From Coriolopsis trogii (lineage: Eukaryota > Basidiomycota > Agaricomycetes > Polyporales > Polyporaceae), in assembly GCA_020543525.1 (NCBI GenBank), contig JAHYIO010000003.1, positions 2,852,001 through 2,916,000 of the forward strand: a stretch of DNA of 64,000 nucleotides. The letters are read 5' to 3'. Of the stretch, positions 43,450-55,011 are shown in pieces (positions within the stretch are counted from its first letter, which is position 1; the number at the start of each line of letters is the position of its first letter). Under the pieces are notes generated by a model that did no database searches, had not been told where the DNA came from, and saw only the letters and a program-made list of their open reading frames with translations. The position numbers were made by a program, and so were the translations under genes.

Positions 43450-45544
43450 CTAATGCACGTGTCCCAGGATACGTCGATAATCGGCGACGACGCTCTGGAA
43501 CGTCTCCTCGAGCTTCTGCTGACGGTCCTGCTTGTCCAGTTGCATGAGGATCTCCTGCATGATGTCCCGATCGGTCAGCACCCAGACCTCGCTTGTAGTC
43601 ACACCAATAGCAGCGCAGATACGTACATAGTTGAACCGATAAAGCCGCTCCTTGACCTGCAGACGGTATGCGCGTAGTCCACGCTCGTCCGTAGGGTCCA
43701 TATGCTTGAGGATAAGCATCTCCACCAGGCGGTGGAACTGCCGCTATAAGCACCCAGAGATAACGTGATGGGTACAAACCAAGCAAATGCGAAGCAGAGC
43801 AAGGAAGGAACATGACCCTCGTTAGCGCACGTCGTCTCGTGGTTTGAGAACTGGACACGCACCCCTGCAATTTTCAGGTCGGTCCGCCACTTCTCGAGCC
43901 ACGCGCGCTCAGCAGGAGGTCCCATCTTCCCCGCACCAGCACGCATTGTTCGCCCCTTGCCCCTCATCTTTGCACGACCGTTGCTGACCTTGCCGCCGTT
44001 GTTCGAGGTGGCTTCTGGCCCAAAGCCCTCGCGCATGAACTTCTCATTCGCCAACAACATCTTGAGGTCGTTGCGATCACGAAGGTCTTCGAAGGCTTCA
44101 GCGGGATCCTCCACTGTCAATTCTGCGATGTGGGTCTGAGCGAGAACGTGTTGGTAGATAGCGGTATACAGTGCTGAGCCATGGCCGTCTTGTTGGTATG
44201 GCGGGAGGATCAAGAACTGAGAGATGCGTAGTCGGACGCGTTCTGGGAAACAGTAGAAGGGATAAAGGGTTGAGTAGCCAACGAAGTGGTACGTCGTGAC
44301 GTCTGGGGACGAACGCCGCCGCCGCTTCTCGTAGAGCACGGCAAACTCCCAGGTGTCTTCGGCTTCGCTGATGTATGAACCGCCCTCGATGTAAAGAAGA
44401 ACGAACAGTTGCATGCGTCGGTGGAATTCGCGGAAGCCTGGCGTCGCCCACGTACTCTGAACAAGTTATGTGAGCCCTGTTGTCCTGTATCGCACACAGG
44501 CATTCTTGCAGCGTGGGAGAGCATCGAGGCAGCGTGCAAGTCACCCAAATCTCAGGAACGAGACCGATCAATATCGCTGTGAGAACTCCTTTGTCTCGCG
44601 TGATGGCCAATATGAACCAAAAGGTCATGGTTGACGAGACGTTGCGACAAAATTCAAGGATCAAAGGAGTTTGAAAATGGCATAGTGCGGAAACCACCAC
44701 TCGCGAGTGCAGCATGTGCAGAGTCTCGGCCGTACCAGCTCGTACGCGCCACCCAGCCAGACCGCGCGAATAACGCCACCGAGGGCATGACGATGGACAC
44801 ACAGCCAGATATGCTGTTGGTGCGTTCGGCCAGCACGCCTACCGCTACCAGACTTCCAAACCCCAAACAAGAACAGAAGTAGGCACTCACGTGGTAGACT
44901 TCAAAGTCAACAGTTTCCTCGTCTTCGGGACTGAGGACTTGAGGGATGGCGACGTTCTTACCCTTGGTTAGGGTGGTCGCCGCACGCGAGTACGAGTATA
45001 TCTTTTCGCCTAATGGTTTGAAGTGAATTGCATCTTGTTCAACGCGCTCGAGGAACTTGTCCTCGTCGGTGTAGTAACCCGCTGGGATGAACTTGGAGAG
45101 GGTGGGCTCGATTTCGTCAACAGCGGATGAAGAGGGTAGGCGTTCCGAATATCGGACGTGGAGGTATTGTGCGAGAGAGCCGGATGCGAATTTGAGCTGT
45201 GGGTTCATCAGCAAGTGCCACTAACCTGGAGGTGTGCTCAGCGCTGTGTACCTCTATCGCGAGGTCCTTGTAGCCATATATCTTCTCCTCTTCTCCAAAT
45301 ATCTGTGTACGGCGCGTTCGTTGGCGTTCGCGTATCAGCACGAGAAAACACGCACTGGATACGTGAATGTCGGGTGGAACCCCTCGTAGACTTCTCTTGA
45401 CCAGAGGGAGGCTTTATCCTCAGGCGCGCGTACTGGGAGGCGGAGAGGTCAGCTCGACTCGGGCAACGACGGGGAGAGGGACAAACCCAGGGAGAGAGTG
45501 AGGGCCTCGTTGGCATCTGTCGTCCAGGCCGATGAGGAGGACAT
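43450..45544 (-). CDS. HAT1: Histone acetyltransferase type B catalytic subunit, 435 aa
   Basis: Seven exons: 45487-45544, 45356-45432, 45252-45302, 44891-45196, 43863-44456, 43627-43743 and 43450-43554. The N-terminal part gives [33 protein letters not shown] and IPAGYYTDEDKF. The GNAT core carries SQFLILPPYQQDGHGSALY with the acetyl-CoA loop Gln252-x-x-Gly255-x-Gly257, then ELTVEDPAEAFEDLRD, in which Glu280 is the general-base position. A C-terminal helical part ends LEETFQSVVADYRRIL, as in human and yeast Hat1. The enzyme acetylates newly made histone H4 in the cytoplasm and nucleus before chromatin assembly. Intron 4 (434 nt) is far longer than its neighbours. A Gly/Lys/Arg-rich insert sits near residue 310. 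It is divergent from RAD1, 359 nt apart. Confidence 0.95.
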
Positions 45545-45903
45545 GGTGGATGGGGGGAAAGGATTGAGTTGGGCGCGATGGGCGAGTCGCGTCCATATCC
45601 CTCCGGCCGGTCTAGATCTCCCCCATCTCGCTTGTCACGTCACACGTGAGTCCGGTCACGGTCCCTGGCACGCGTCTCGCGTCCTTCGCAGCCGCCTCTC
45701 TCCTCCTTTGGGTTCTCTTCTCCACGGACCACCACCGCATACACCCACCCTCGCGCTCCTCGCGCTCTCTAGTCCTCAGAAACATTCACAATTTGTCCTG
45801 CTCGACCACCAGCGCGTCCTGCTCGACCCATCGTCTGCGTTTCCCGCGCTAGTAACGCCCGCTCTCCGTATCCCATCGGACGCGTTGCACCCCAGAACCT
45901 ACC
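45545..45903. promoter_or_regulatory. Candidate bidirectional promoter HAT1 / RAD1
   Basis: 359 nt between divergent ATGs of the histone acetyltransferase and RAD1 genes. It is CT-rich, without an obvious TATA box. The shared-promoter reading is inference from the geometry. Confidence 0.4.
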
Positions 45904-48806
45904 ATGGCCGAAGGAGACCAGTCTAGAGTGTGCACCCTCATTTCGGCACTCACGGCCACATCTGGTTGATCTCTGACGACATTCGTTCCAGGTCCTCACT
46001 GCTTCCGTCTCGGACTTCAGGTACTTCGCAGCCCTTCTCAGAGGTGTCAACTTCGCGAACGTAAGCTGCCGCCTGCATCTTCCAGCTGACTCTGAGATAC
46101 ATTGCGCTCGCAGCGCGCATGTGTATCCATCGCATCTGATGGGTTCACCGTCACCGTCGAGGAGGCCAGGGTCCTAACCGGTAAGTGTCCTGTGCTGATC
46201 CCCGAACACATCTCTCTTTGTCCTCTGCTGCTCCCAGTGAGAACATCCCGCATGCCCACTGCCCAGCTTCTCGTGGTCTCGAAGATGCACCCGCACTTCC
46301 TCCGCGCATCCCCAAAACGGGATGCGCGGAGGAAACAACCACGCCGCAGTTCGCATGCTCCAGACGTGGCCGCTATACCGCTTTTGTGCGCAGCAGCATT
46401 AGAAGCAGCACGGTGGGACGCCACACACCGCGCGCACACGGGCAAGACGCGCTCGATGTCATGTTTTCGCATCGTCCGTCTTTCACTCGCCAATAAGGCG
46501 TATCTAGACGCGTCGCGGAGTTCAAGAACAGCACCCAATACGTCAGAGAGCTTCTGATATATCATAGCTGGGAATCAGGGGTTGGAGAATACCCCGGTTA
46601 GCCAACTGCGGAAACCATCATAAGATGATTAGAAAGCCACTCTGACAGTGCCGGACACTCGCCTCCAGTTGCTTCGCATTCAACACGCTTGGGCTAGATC
46701 AGTCGCCTCTTCTACAGTCATACTTGGTTCTGTCACATTTGCATGGCGGTTGGCCATCTTCGCCGGACTCTACAGCGGGGCATAGCGTGAGGTGGCAAGT
46801 CTGAGGCGTATCAATGCGCTCGCGGCCGCTATTTGCTAGCCGCGAGTGTGCCATGCATCCCTTCCTGTCACCAACCCGGACCCTGAGAGCCCGCAATCTG
46901 CATTGGACGAACCGGGCTAGTCATGTTTCAGTGGATTGGGAATCACGGATGGTAAAACTCCCCTTACGCACTTTGCACCGTGGCACTCTCACAGTTTTCC
47001 TGGTCTGTGGATCATATCTAGTCCGTAAAGAGGCCCTCGATATACTTCCGCAATGGACACAGCGTGCGAATGCCCCTTGCATACAGGTCGAGAGGACCAC
47101 AGCGGCTGGTTGCAGGTTGAACAGGTTCAATGTAGCCTTTTCTCCGCGCCGCCAAGTGGAGGCTCCGTGCCCGCGAATTGACAAGTTTCCTAAGAACGGC
47201 GGACACAGTCTTACCTGAACAAGCAAGCTAGAGGCAAAGCCTTCGCATGCATGGCGGAGATCCCCGCCCTTCGTCCGGTCAATCCGTAGATTGATGGTGG
47301 ACCGTGCACCAATTTTGTGCTTTGCGGAAATGAATACCTCTTTCACTGGACCGTGCGAGGCGCCACATGGGCTCCAGCTTGTGTCTTTGCCTTTCGCTGG
47401 TCGATATTGATAAAGACCCTGTTGTGGCCCATGTTGCCTCGCGAAACGTGTGCAACTCGATACCGCGACGTCCCTGACTTGCAATGCGCGTGACGAAGCT
47501 TCGGTACTGGGATGAACCTAGATTTGCTTCCTTCGACTGCGTTACGGCCGAGCAACGCGCTAACATGTCCAAACTTTTGCCTATCCAGGAACCGCCTATG
47601 TCTTTAGTCACGTTTTCGACGAGTTCGTGTACGATCCCGAAGCCGCGCGCTCGTCGCAAGATCCAGACCTATCCCAACGAGAGGACGAAGATCCGACGAC
47701 TGCGTTCGAGGTGCCCCTCAACACCCTCATGGACTGCCTCAACGTCTTCGGGACAGCTGGACTCGCGCCTGGCACTTCATCGAAGAAGAAAGGTGACGGA
47801 GACGATTCTGACGGGGGTGCGCCAACCGGCGGACGCAGAGATAAGGGCAAAGGACGAGCAGATGCAGACGGGGCTGCAGGGAACCCGCGTCTGGAGCAAT
47901 GGTTTGCGCCAGGAAAGGGAACAGGCATGCGCATGGCGTACGCCGGGCCAGGCCACCCGCTAACCCTGCTTGTGTACGTCAACTCCCAGCTCTGGGCCGC
48001 ACGCACACTTCGAACCTGCTGAAAACCTCTGTGACAGAGCAGAAGAGTCGGGCGGGCCCACCGCGACGTGTGAGATCACGACGTGGGATCCAGAGCCCCG
48101 TCTCGAGCTTTCATTCGACCCGGAAGCTGCGTGCGTCTCCGCCGTCCTTCGTCTTCGTCCAGTCCGAGCCGTTCGATTGCGAACCCACTGAACCCCTCCC
48201 TCTTTGCAGCGTCCTGAAGATCATACTCAAGGCATGTCCGCTCTTCTCTGTTCTGCGCCAAAGTTCCGAGCAATCTCTTTCAGTCTTCCTGGCTCCGCGA
48301 CGCTCTGTCAGAGCTCGACTCTCACACGGACAAATTGACGATCATCGGCAACCCTCCGCCACCTGGAGGGAGGGTCGCGCGAACCGCACCGCCGCGCCTG
48401 CGCCTGCATGCCGTCGGGCAGTTCGGGACGACAGAGTTGGACTACCCCAACGACCGGGAAGTCCTCGAGACGTGCGAGTGCCCGAACGCAGTGTCCTTTA
48501 CGTGCGTCCTGCGATACGCATATTATTCTGAGCGAGGGCGTCGCGCTCACGAGGTTGTTTTGCTTCGCTGCAGCTACAAGTTTTCGCACGTCTCCAGGGC
48601 GATGCGTGCACTCCAGTCGTCGCTCAAGACGTCGTTGCGTATCGACAACGAAGGGCTGCTTAGTATGCAGTTCATGATGCCCGCGCCGAGACGGCCGGGC
48701 AGGCAGCGTTCTGAAGCGTTCATAGAGTTTTGTGTGAGTGGCTGTCCTCTTGCGTACACATACTGGTCTGCTAACTGAGCGACAGTGTCTCCCGCTCGAA
48801 GATTGA
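45904..48806 (+). CDS. RAD1: DNA damage checkpoint protein RAD1 (9-1-1 clamp), 352 aa
   Basis: Nine exons: 45904-45927, 45992-46060, 46114-46180, 47589-47973, 48038-48130, 48210-48231, 48284-48501, 48574-48733 and 48786-48806. The reading begins FRYFAALLRGVNFANRA, then VSIASDGFTVTVEEARVL, GTAYVFSHVFDEFVYD, VPLNTLMDCLNVFG, CEITTWDPEPRLELSFD, SSWLRDALSELD, TYKFSHVSRAMRALQSSLKT, SLRIDNEGLLSMQFMM and ends FIEFCCLPLED. This follows RAD1 closely, including the C-terminal CC pair. RAD1 forms a ring with RAD9 and HUS1 that marks damaged DNA and activates checkpoint kinases. Intron 3 (46181-47588) is 1,408 nt. Intron 6 uses a GC donor (gcatgt). A Gly/Asp/Arg-rich insert sits after GLAPGTSSKKK. The first eight codons are the least certain part. 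Confidence 0.9.
46297..46334. repeat. Perfect 16-bp inverted repeat inside RAD1 intron 3
   Basis: The left arm 46297-46312 (TTCCTCCGCGCATCCC) is followed by a 6-nt loop CAAAAC at 46313-46318, and the exact reverse complement occupies 46319-46334. No arm mismatch is visible. The RNA form would be a very stable hairpin within the intron. Origin and function are unknown. Confidence 0.85.
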
Positions 48807-49132
48807 AGTCTCGTGACTACTTCCATGTATCAATAGCCTCTCTCCTCGTGTATATCTTGTTGCAGCATATGATCATTTGGTGCATTATCTCGTACCGCTT
48901 GCGCCGTAACCTGGGGTTTACTGCGCATCGACTCTTCCAATGAGGATCTTCAGTCGAGCCCATACATCGTTCGAGTGTTGGTAAGCAGAGCTGTTGGTCT
49001 CCCCACAGGAGTGCAGAATCTTGCCATGCGCGATGCGCACACGTGTTCAAACCTAGTCGTCTCAAACGACTACAGATGTGCAAGATACGACTAGGACAGT
49101 CAGCAAGCGTCTAGAATTACCGGGGAGCTACA
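48807..49132. other. Convergent 3' region RAD1 / PDX1
   Basis: 326 nt between two stops, without a supported gene. Confidence 0.45.
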
Positions 49133-50284
49133 CTACAACAATTCATCTATGAAGTCAGCCTTTTGAGGCTTCTGTGAGACTTCGGGAGCCGGGGCAGGAG
49201 ATCGAGGCTTCGAGGGCGGAAGGTAGTCCGCGATAATGGAGTCGAAGTCTGCTGGCTCCTTGGGAACTGCACCCATCCCATATGTTATTGACCCGGAACT
49301 CCACAAAGCGGCCGAAATGAAGTGCTCACCAGCAGCTGCACGCGCCTTGATCGACGCCTCGAGCATGTTGCCCACAATCAGTCTTCGAATGGACGCTCCA
49401 TCGAGCGCGACAGTCTCCTTCTTCTCCGCCTTTGCCCCAGTCTTCGCGTCAGTCTTCGGGTCCGGTACAGGTGTTTCGCGGAAGGTGCCCATGGGTGTAG
49501 ACGCAAGGCCGAGGTGGGCGAGGACATCACCCTTCGTGAGCATGCCGCGGACACCCGTGCCCTTGATCTTGTCGAAGTCGCTCTGTGAGATGCCGTGCTC
49601 CTGGACCAATCGGAGTACGGAGGGAAAGAGTGGGCGCGGACTGGATGGAACGTGCGACTCTGAAGGTGCAGGAGGAGCGGTCTTCTTCACGTCCGACGGT
49701 GGGGGTTGGGAGGAGCTGGAAGGATCAGGTGGTGACGACTTCTGGGAGGGCGCCGATTCGTCTGCAGGCACCTCCAGGTTGGAAATGTCATCTCCCTCTT
49801 CTGCGAGGAGCGCAATCGTCTTGCCCACTGGCAGGTTCTTCGTGCCGTCAGGGGCCTGACACGCTTTGTTGAGCATTTGCGCAGGGAGTAGATAGCAGCG
49901 AGACGCACCAGAATCTTTCCGACCACACCGTCATCCTGTGCCTCTACGTCGATGGTCGCCTTGTCCGTCTCCTACAACGTCCACTCGTGCGTCAGCACAC
50001 CGAATGTGGTCAAGGATGTTGCGCACGCACAATCTCGAGGAGAACGTCTCCCGCCATGAAGGACTCTCCCTCCTTCTTCTTCCACGACGCAATCCCACCC
50101 TCCGTCATGGTTGGCGACATGGCAGGCATCGCGAATTTGGAGACCGCGCTCCGCGCCGCGGTCATGTGCATCCCTGTCCATTCATTGAGCGTGCACTTGC
50201 ACCAAATAAGGACGCGCATCGCTTACATGACTTGCTCGAGGATGAGCGCAAGGCTGCCTTCGAGACGTGGTGGAGGGACTGCAT
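49133..50284 (-). CDS. PDX1: Pyruvate dehydrogenase E3-binding protein (component X), 307 aa
   Basis: Five exons: 50227-50284, 50031-50173, 49909-49971, 49330-49855 and 49133-49266. The lipoyl domain reads FAMPAMSPTMTEGGIASWKKKEG...ETDKATIDV, so the lipoylated residue is Lys71. Residues about 164-203 form a peripheral subunit-binding domain (FPSVLRLVQEHGISQSDF, GVRGMLTKGDVLAHLG). There is no E2 catalytic domain, which separates component X from dihydrolipoyl acetyltransferase. A cleavable mitochondrial presequence is likely (MQSLHHVSKAALRSSSSKS). The protein docks dihydrolipoamide dehydrogenase (E3) onto the pyruvate dehydrogenase core in the matrix. A 63-nt intron near the 3' end (49267-49329) is stop-free and a multiple of three, so a retained form is possible. 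The gene is divergent from SCAP. Confidence 0.9.
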
Positions 50285-50840
50285 TATGTCGGGTGGTACG
50301 GTCAGAGCTCGCGAGGCGCGCCGGGCCAGACAGCACACTCACGGGCGCTTGTGGCCGGTAGAAGCCGAGTGGTACAGTCAGACTGCTCACGTACGCGCTA
50401 TAAGTAGACCAGTACTTGCCTGTCTCTTGACCCCTGAATGGGACTCTGCATGTTTCCAGTGAGAATCTGCTGCTCGTTCGAGAAAAACACACACCTCTCG
50501 CGACATGAGGAATGAGGGCGAGAATGGGGGAAAGACGGCGTGACAGCGTTCGGACCTGACGGCATTGGATGACGCCCGCAGCCCGACCGGCCTTCGAACG
50601 CGGTGCCTTTGCTCTTTGCTTCCGCCCGCCACCATGAACGTTGTCGTCCTCTCTGCTTTCATCTACTATCTTGATTGAACGTCCAACATTTGTAGCGCAT
50701 AGAATCTTTCGTGAGTTGGAGTCACTGTGACACCAATGGGCTTACGCTGTCTTGTGCTGATCTCCTATTAAGCAGGTTTCATCCCCGACATTCGTATAAG
50801 TTGGAGGCTCACGGGCGACACCTCAGCGTCGGGCGGAAGA
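50285..50840. other. Divergent spacer PDX1 / SCAP
   Basis: 556 nt between divergent ATGs. No gene or clear TATA box was recognised. A shared promoter is possible but not shown. Confidence 0.4.
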
Positions 50841-53800
50841 ATGCATCTATCTCTGGGCTCCGTGCTCCAGCGTGCACGACTCATTGGGACGCAGTTCTTC
50901 TACCGCTTCGGCATGTGCGTACACTATGGTTCTCTCTCGTCTTCTCCTATATTCAAACTATCGTCCACCAGTCACTGTGCGACACACCAGATCCGACTCA
51001 TTCTTGTTTCTTCTGTCGTCATCACATCTCTCTTGTTCCCCGCTATCGCCAGCTACTACTCCTCCCAGTCACAGTACTTTGCCGGCTTCACTCTCCGCGT
51101 CCTCGACTCCTTCCTCACGCCAGACAATATCTCAAGCTACTTCGCGCAACATGACCTACGACATCTGTGGGAGGGCGATGCGGCGTTACGCGTGAGAGCA
51201 GACTCCGTAGTTCGGGCCAGGTGTGGTATGGAAGGGGTCTTACGCGAAGAACGTGTCCTGGTAGGCAGTGTCTCTCCTGAAGAGGGCCCCGGAGCTCTTG
51301 ATAAGAGCACCCTTCAAGCTACATTCAAACTCGAGCAGCGCATCGCAGAAGCTCTGTCCTCTCGTGGTCTCCCCTGCCTTCGGAATCGCTCTGGTTCTTG
51401 CTTCGTTCTTAGTCCTTCCGCCTTTTGGAGCCATGACGAACAAGCTCTAGCTACCGACGAAGACATCCTTGATACGCTCAACTTCTCTCAGAATGTGTCC
51501 ATCTCTGGGGTTCCGATCGCCCCGGATATGGTGCTTGCAGGACGTGAACTACGGGATCCTAATTCCAACGAATTCGATGCCGCCATGTTCTTGGTGCTCA
51601 CCTATTTCTTCCCTGAAGAAGATTGCTTTGGCAACGAGGGCCATTTCCGGTGGCTACATGCTCTCGAGGAGGCTGGAAAGGACGCTGGAACGCTTGTTGT
51701 GCTCGCCCAAGAACCGCAGTTAGTAGCTCTGGAGGTGCGTACACCCTCAATGACTAATTGCATGCTATCTCTGACACTACACGCACGATGTATCAGTATC
51801 GTCATGAAGTGTCCCTTCGAAATCGCTTCTCGATCCTCTCAGCTTTCACGTACGTGACCTACACAGCATTCAGCGTCTACTGTTTCTTGTTGTTTCGCCG
51901 GATGAACATGGTGCACTCTCGCATTGGTCTTGCCTTCACGGGCCTCGTCGAGATACTGGTCAGCACCATCACTAGTGTTAGTGTGTGTGCCCTCGTTGGC
52001 TTCCGAGTCACAATGGTACCATGGGAGTTGCTGCCAATCATCGTTGTTTTCATTGGAGTCGAGAACATGGGGAGCATTGTGCGTAGTACGGGCAACCACT
52101 CCATGCCGTGCTTGCCTGACATCTTAATAGGTGGATGCGGTAGTGAAGACATCTATCTCTCTTCCTGTGAAGGAACGGATCGCCCAGGGCCTAAGTCACG
52201 CAGGAACCTCCAACACATTGAAGGTCGTATCGTATAATGCCGTGCTCGGTGTCATGGCCGCCTTCTCTTCCGGCGCAATCAGGCAGTTCTGTGCTTTCTC
52301 GATTGTTGTTCTGGTGGCCCACTGGTTCCTCGTCCATACCTTTTTTGTCACCGTTGTATCCATTGACATTCAACGTCTCGAGGCGAGTGACCTTTTGCGT
52401 ATACATTCTACGTAGATACTGACCTTTGCGTTGTAGCTCGATGAGCTCCTGCGACAGAACGCCAACCTCACGCCTTCCGTCATGACGGATCCTAGGAAGG
52501 CCAACATACAGCAACCAAAGTCGGCGTTTGGCTCTACGTGGTCCACATTCCAAGGCCTTCTACGTGGTAGGCCAGCAAAGAACATCAGTCTACTCCTGGT
52601 TAGTACAATATTCGCAATACAGCTATTACCTCACATTTACGGAGCCCTCGCAGTTACTCGCCATCACAGCCGCCCTCTACTACACAACCTCGCCTCAAGC
52701 AGTTGGTAGCAAGCAGACGCCAACGACTCCCTCCTCCCGTAACCCGCTCGCACACCTGTCAAAGGCCCAGAGCGCTTTGCCTGATGACAGTCCGTATGGC
52801 CAGAGGGTCTGGCAGATACTCAACCCAATTGGCGACCCCTTGATTCATGTCCGTATGGAATCTCCGACCATTCTCGTTCTCGGCGACAACGACACCAAAG
52901 CGACTGATGACTTCGTAGTCGATCGTGATAAGCCCTCTCGTCTGCGTCTCTCTCGCTTCTGGTCTCGCACTGTCCGCCCTGTAGTCTGGTTCCTCAAAAT
53001 TTTCGTCATGCCCATTACGGGCACTACGATGCTGCTATACGGCCTTCTACTTTACCTCCTCAAGGACGCGGAGCTTCTCGAGGCTCAGCGGCATGCTGCC
53101 GGACCCGAATACTCTACCTCAGAGGAGACGCCTGCCGTCGAGGGTGCCATCTCTTTCACCACTCTTCCACGCGCATTCGCAACCGATGTTGAGCTGATTG
53201 CCTCGAGTGAAGACGGGAAAACCATCGCGACCGTCGGCATCCAGAACGAGTTCGTGATATGGCGTACAGAAACCCAGTCCCACGTTGTTGTAGACACCTC
53301 TGCGTTTGTGCTTGGGAGTGCCAGTACTCCGTCCGCGGCGACAACCATCACAGCCATCACGGTGACCAGGTCCGGCAACATATGCGCTGTAGGCACAGGG
53401 TCCGGCCTCATCTCCGTCTTCCTGATCAGTCAAGACCAGGTTAAACCGCTTTCCCCCTTCCATCTTGATCACATCTCGTCAGGCGTCACCTCCCTATGTT
53501 TTACGAGCTCGATCAGCGCAATGTCTGGTGGAAATATATCACCAACACAACCCCAGCTAGGGTCTGCCTCGGAGCACCCTGCAGACATGTCCTGTCTCTT
53601 GTACGCGTCGTACGAGAACGGTGCGGTGGTGCAGTGGGACGTCCTATCCTCCGGAAACCCTTCCTACATCACGCCTTCCCGTGCTGCGTCCGTTGTCAAA
53701 TCCATGTTGCTCCCCGTACAAGCGGACGGTCGAATCCTTGTTGGGTTTTCCCTGGACGACGGGATACTCGAGCTTTGCAATGTCGACAACAACGACCCGG

Positions 53801-55011
53801 TCTTCGCAGGAGAGTGTACCATTGCGGCGGGAAATCCTGCTGACCTCGTGTCCAAGGTCCATGTCTGTGACGTGGAGTTGGATGGGACGAGACGGACGCT
53901 TGTGGCTGCCGCCACGCAAGCTGGCGTCATCTCTCTGTGGGACGCGCGCACTCGCGACTGTCTCTTCATCCTTGAGGAGCCTTTTGGGGACATCACCATG
54001 CTTAAGCTCTCACCCGTTCAGACGTCGATCTGTACGATGTGCGGTGAGCTTCCGATGGAGAACTTCTCCATCACGTTCTCAGTTGGACACATCGTTCAGT
54101 TCTACCGTGCCTACTTGAGCTTGCCTACTCGACGTTGCTCGTGCCCCCGAAATCTCCCCCAGCAGGCACCTCGGTCGAGCCTTATCAGTCATCGCGCACG
54201 GAGCGGGAGCAGTGCCTCGGTGGCCTCGACAGGCACGAACACTCCCGTACACACTCGCTCCCGGATGTCCTCTGCCTCCTCATCTCCTCCCACTACTTTC
54301 CCCGTCTCCGGTCATGGAGTCCACTCGCGCCGCGCATCGGAGAAGGACAGCCTCCGCCGTGCGTCAGAGTCGTTCTTCTTGAGCAACCCCGACTACTTCG
54401 AGTCATACGACGTTCCAGTCGGGCCGCAGGACGTGACGCAGGCTTCGAGCTTCCTTGCTACACATTCTCAGCCGTCGATCTGGCAGAGCTTGGTGGTCGT
54501 GCGCGTCGCCGAGACGACCGTCGAGCGTGGAGGGTGGGATATCGGTCACGACAAGATCATCGGCATCCGTCGTCGCCCGCGTCCACCAGTCACGCGGCGG
54601 GCGTTGTCCGACCCGAAGGCGCAGATCGTGTCCGAGAAGTCGGGCGGACTAACCGCGGCTGCCCTCGACCGATGGGAGCTGTGGACGTTCGACCCGACAG
54701 AGGGCCGCTTGCAAGCTTCGCCGCTGCTCGCCCTCAGTCGGGAACCTCCGCGGCGGCGCAAGTACGAGACGAACGCGAGCTCGGGGTCGGTGCGTCTCAC
54801 TGCGCCGCTGCCGAAACGACGCCCGGTGGTGCCGAGGCTACATTTTACGAGGGTGTCTCCATTTGTGAGCACGCCTCGATGCTGTCTGGCGGGCTTTGGG
54901 AACACTGTGGGCCTGTTCCGGTTTCACCTTCCGGTATCGAGCGGGTCGAGTCCTGGCTCGTCATCTCGACCTCCGAAGGAGGGGCGTCATGGGTCCTTTA
55001 AGTCAGAGTGA
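50841..55011 (+). CDS. SCP1: SREBP cleavage-activating protein (SCAP), 1296 aa
   Basis: Six exons: 50841-50914, 50972-51734, 51797-52078, 52131-52382, 52437-52598 and 52654-55011. A first membrane span (RLILVSSVVITSLLFPAIA) and a lumenal domain are followed by the sterol-sensing domain: RNRFSILSAFTYVTYTAFS, MVHSRIGLAFTGLVEILVS, PWELLPIIVVFIGVENMGSI and SSGAIRQFCAFSIVVLVAHW, ending SIDIQRLELDELLRQN, which matches human SCAP SIDIRRMELADLNKR. The last exon carries a further hydrophobic span and a WD40-type propeller (GKTIATVGIQNEFVIWR, NICAVGTGSGLISVF, AGVISLWDARTRDCLF). SCAP escorts the SREBP transcription factor from ER to Golgi when sterol falls. Introns 1 and 4 deserve note: intron 4 has a GC donor, and intron 1 is stop-free and 57 nt. 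The symbol follows the S. pombe orthologue. Confidence 0.93.

Noticed and set aside
46921..47484. 187-codon minus-strand frame inside RAD1 intron 3
   Set aside because: It has no recognisable domain, begins at GTG and other frames overlap it; treated as chance, though it may belong to an inserted element.
52599..52622. A 24-nt intron in SCAP (gttagt to the first cag)
   Set aside because: Too short for fungal splicing; the acceptor at 52653 gives a 55-nt intron and the expected membrane segment.
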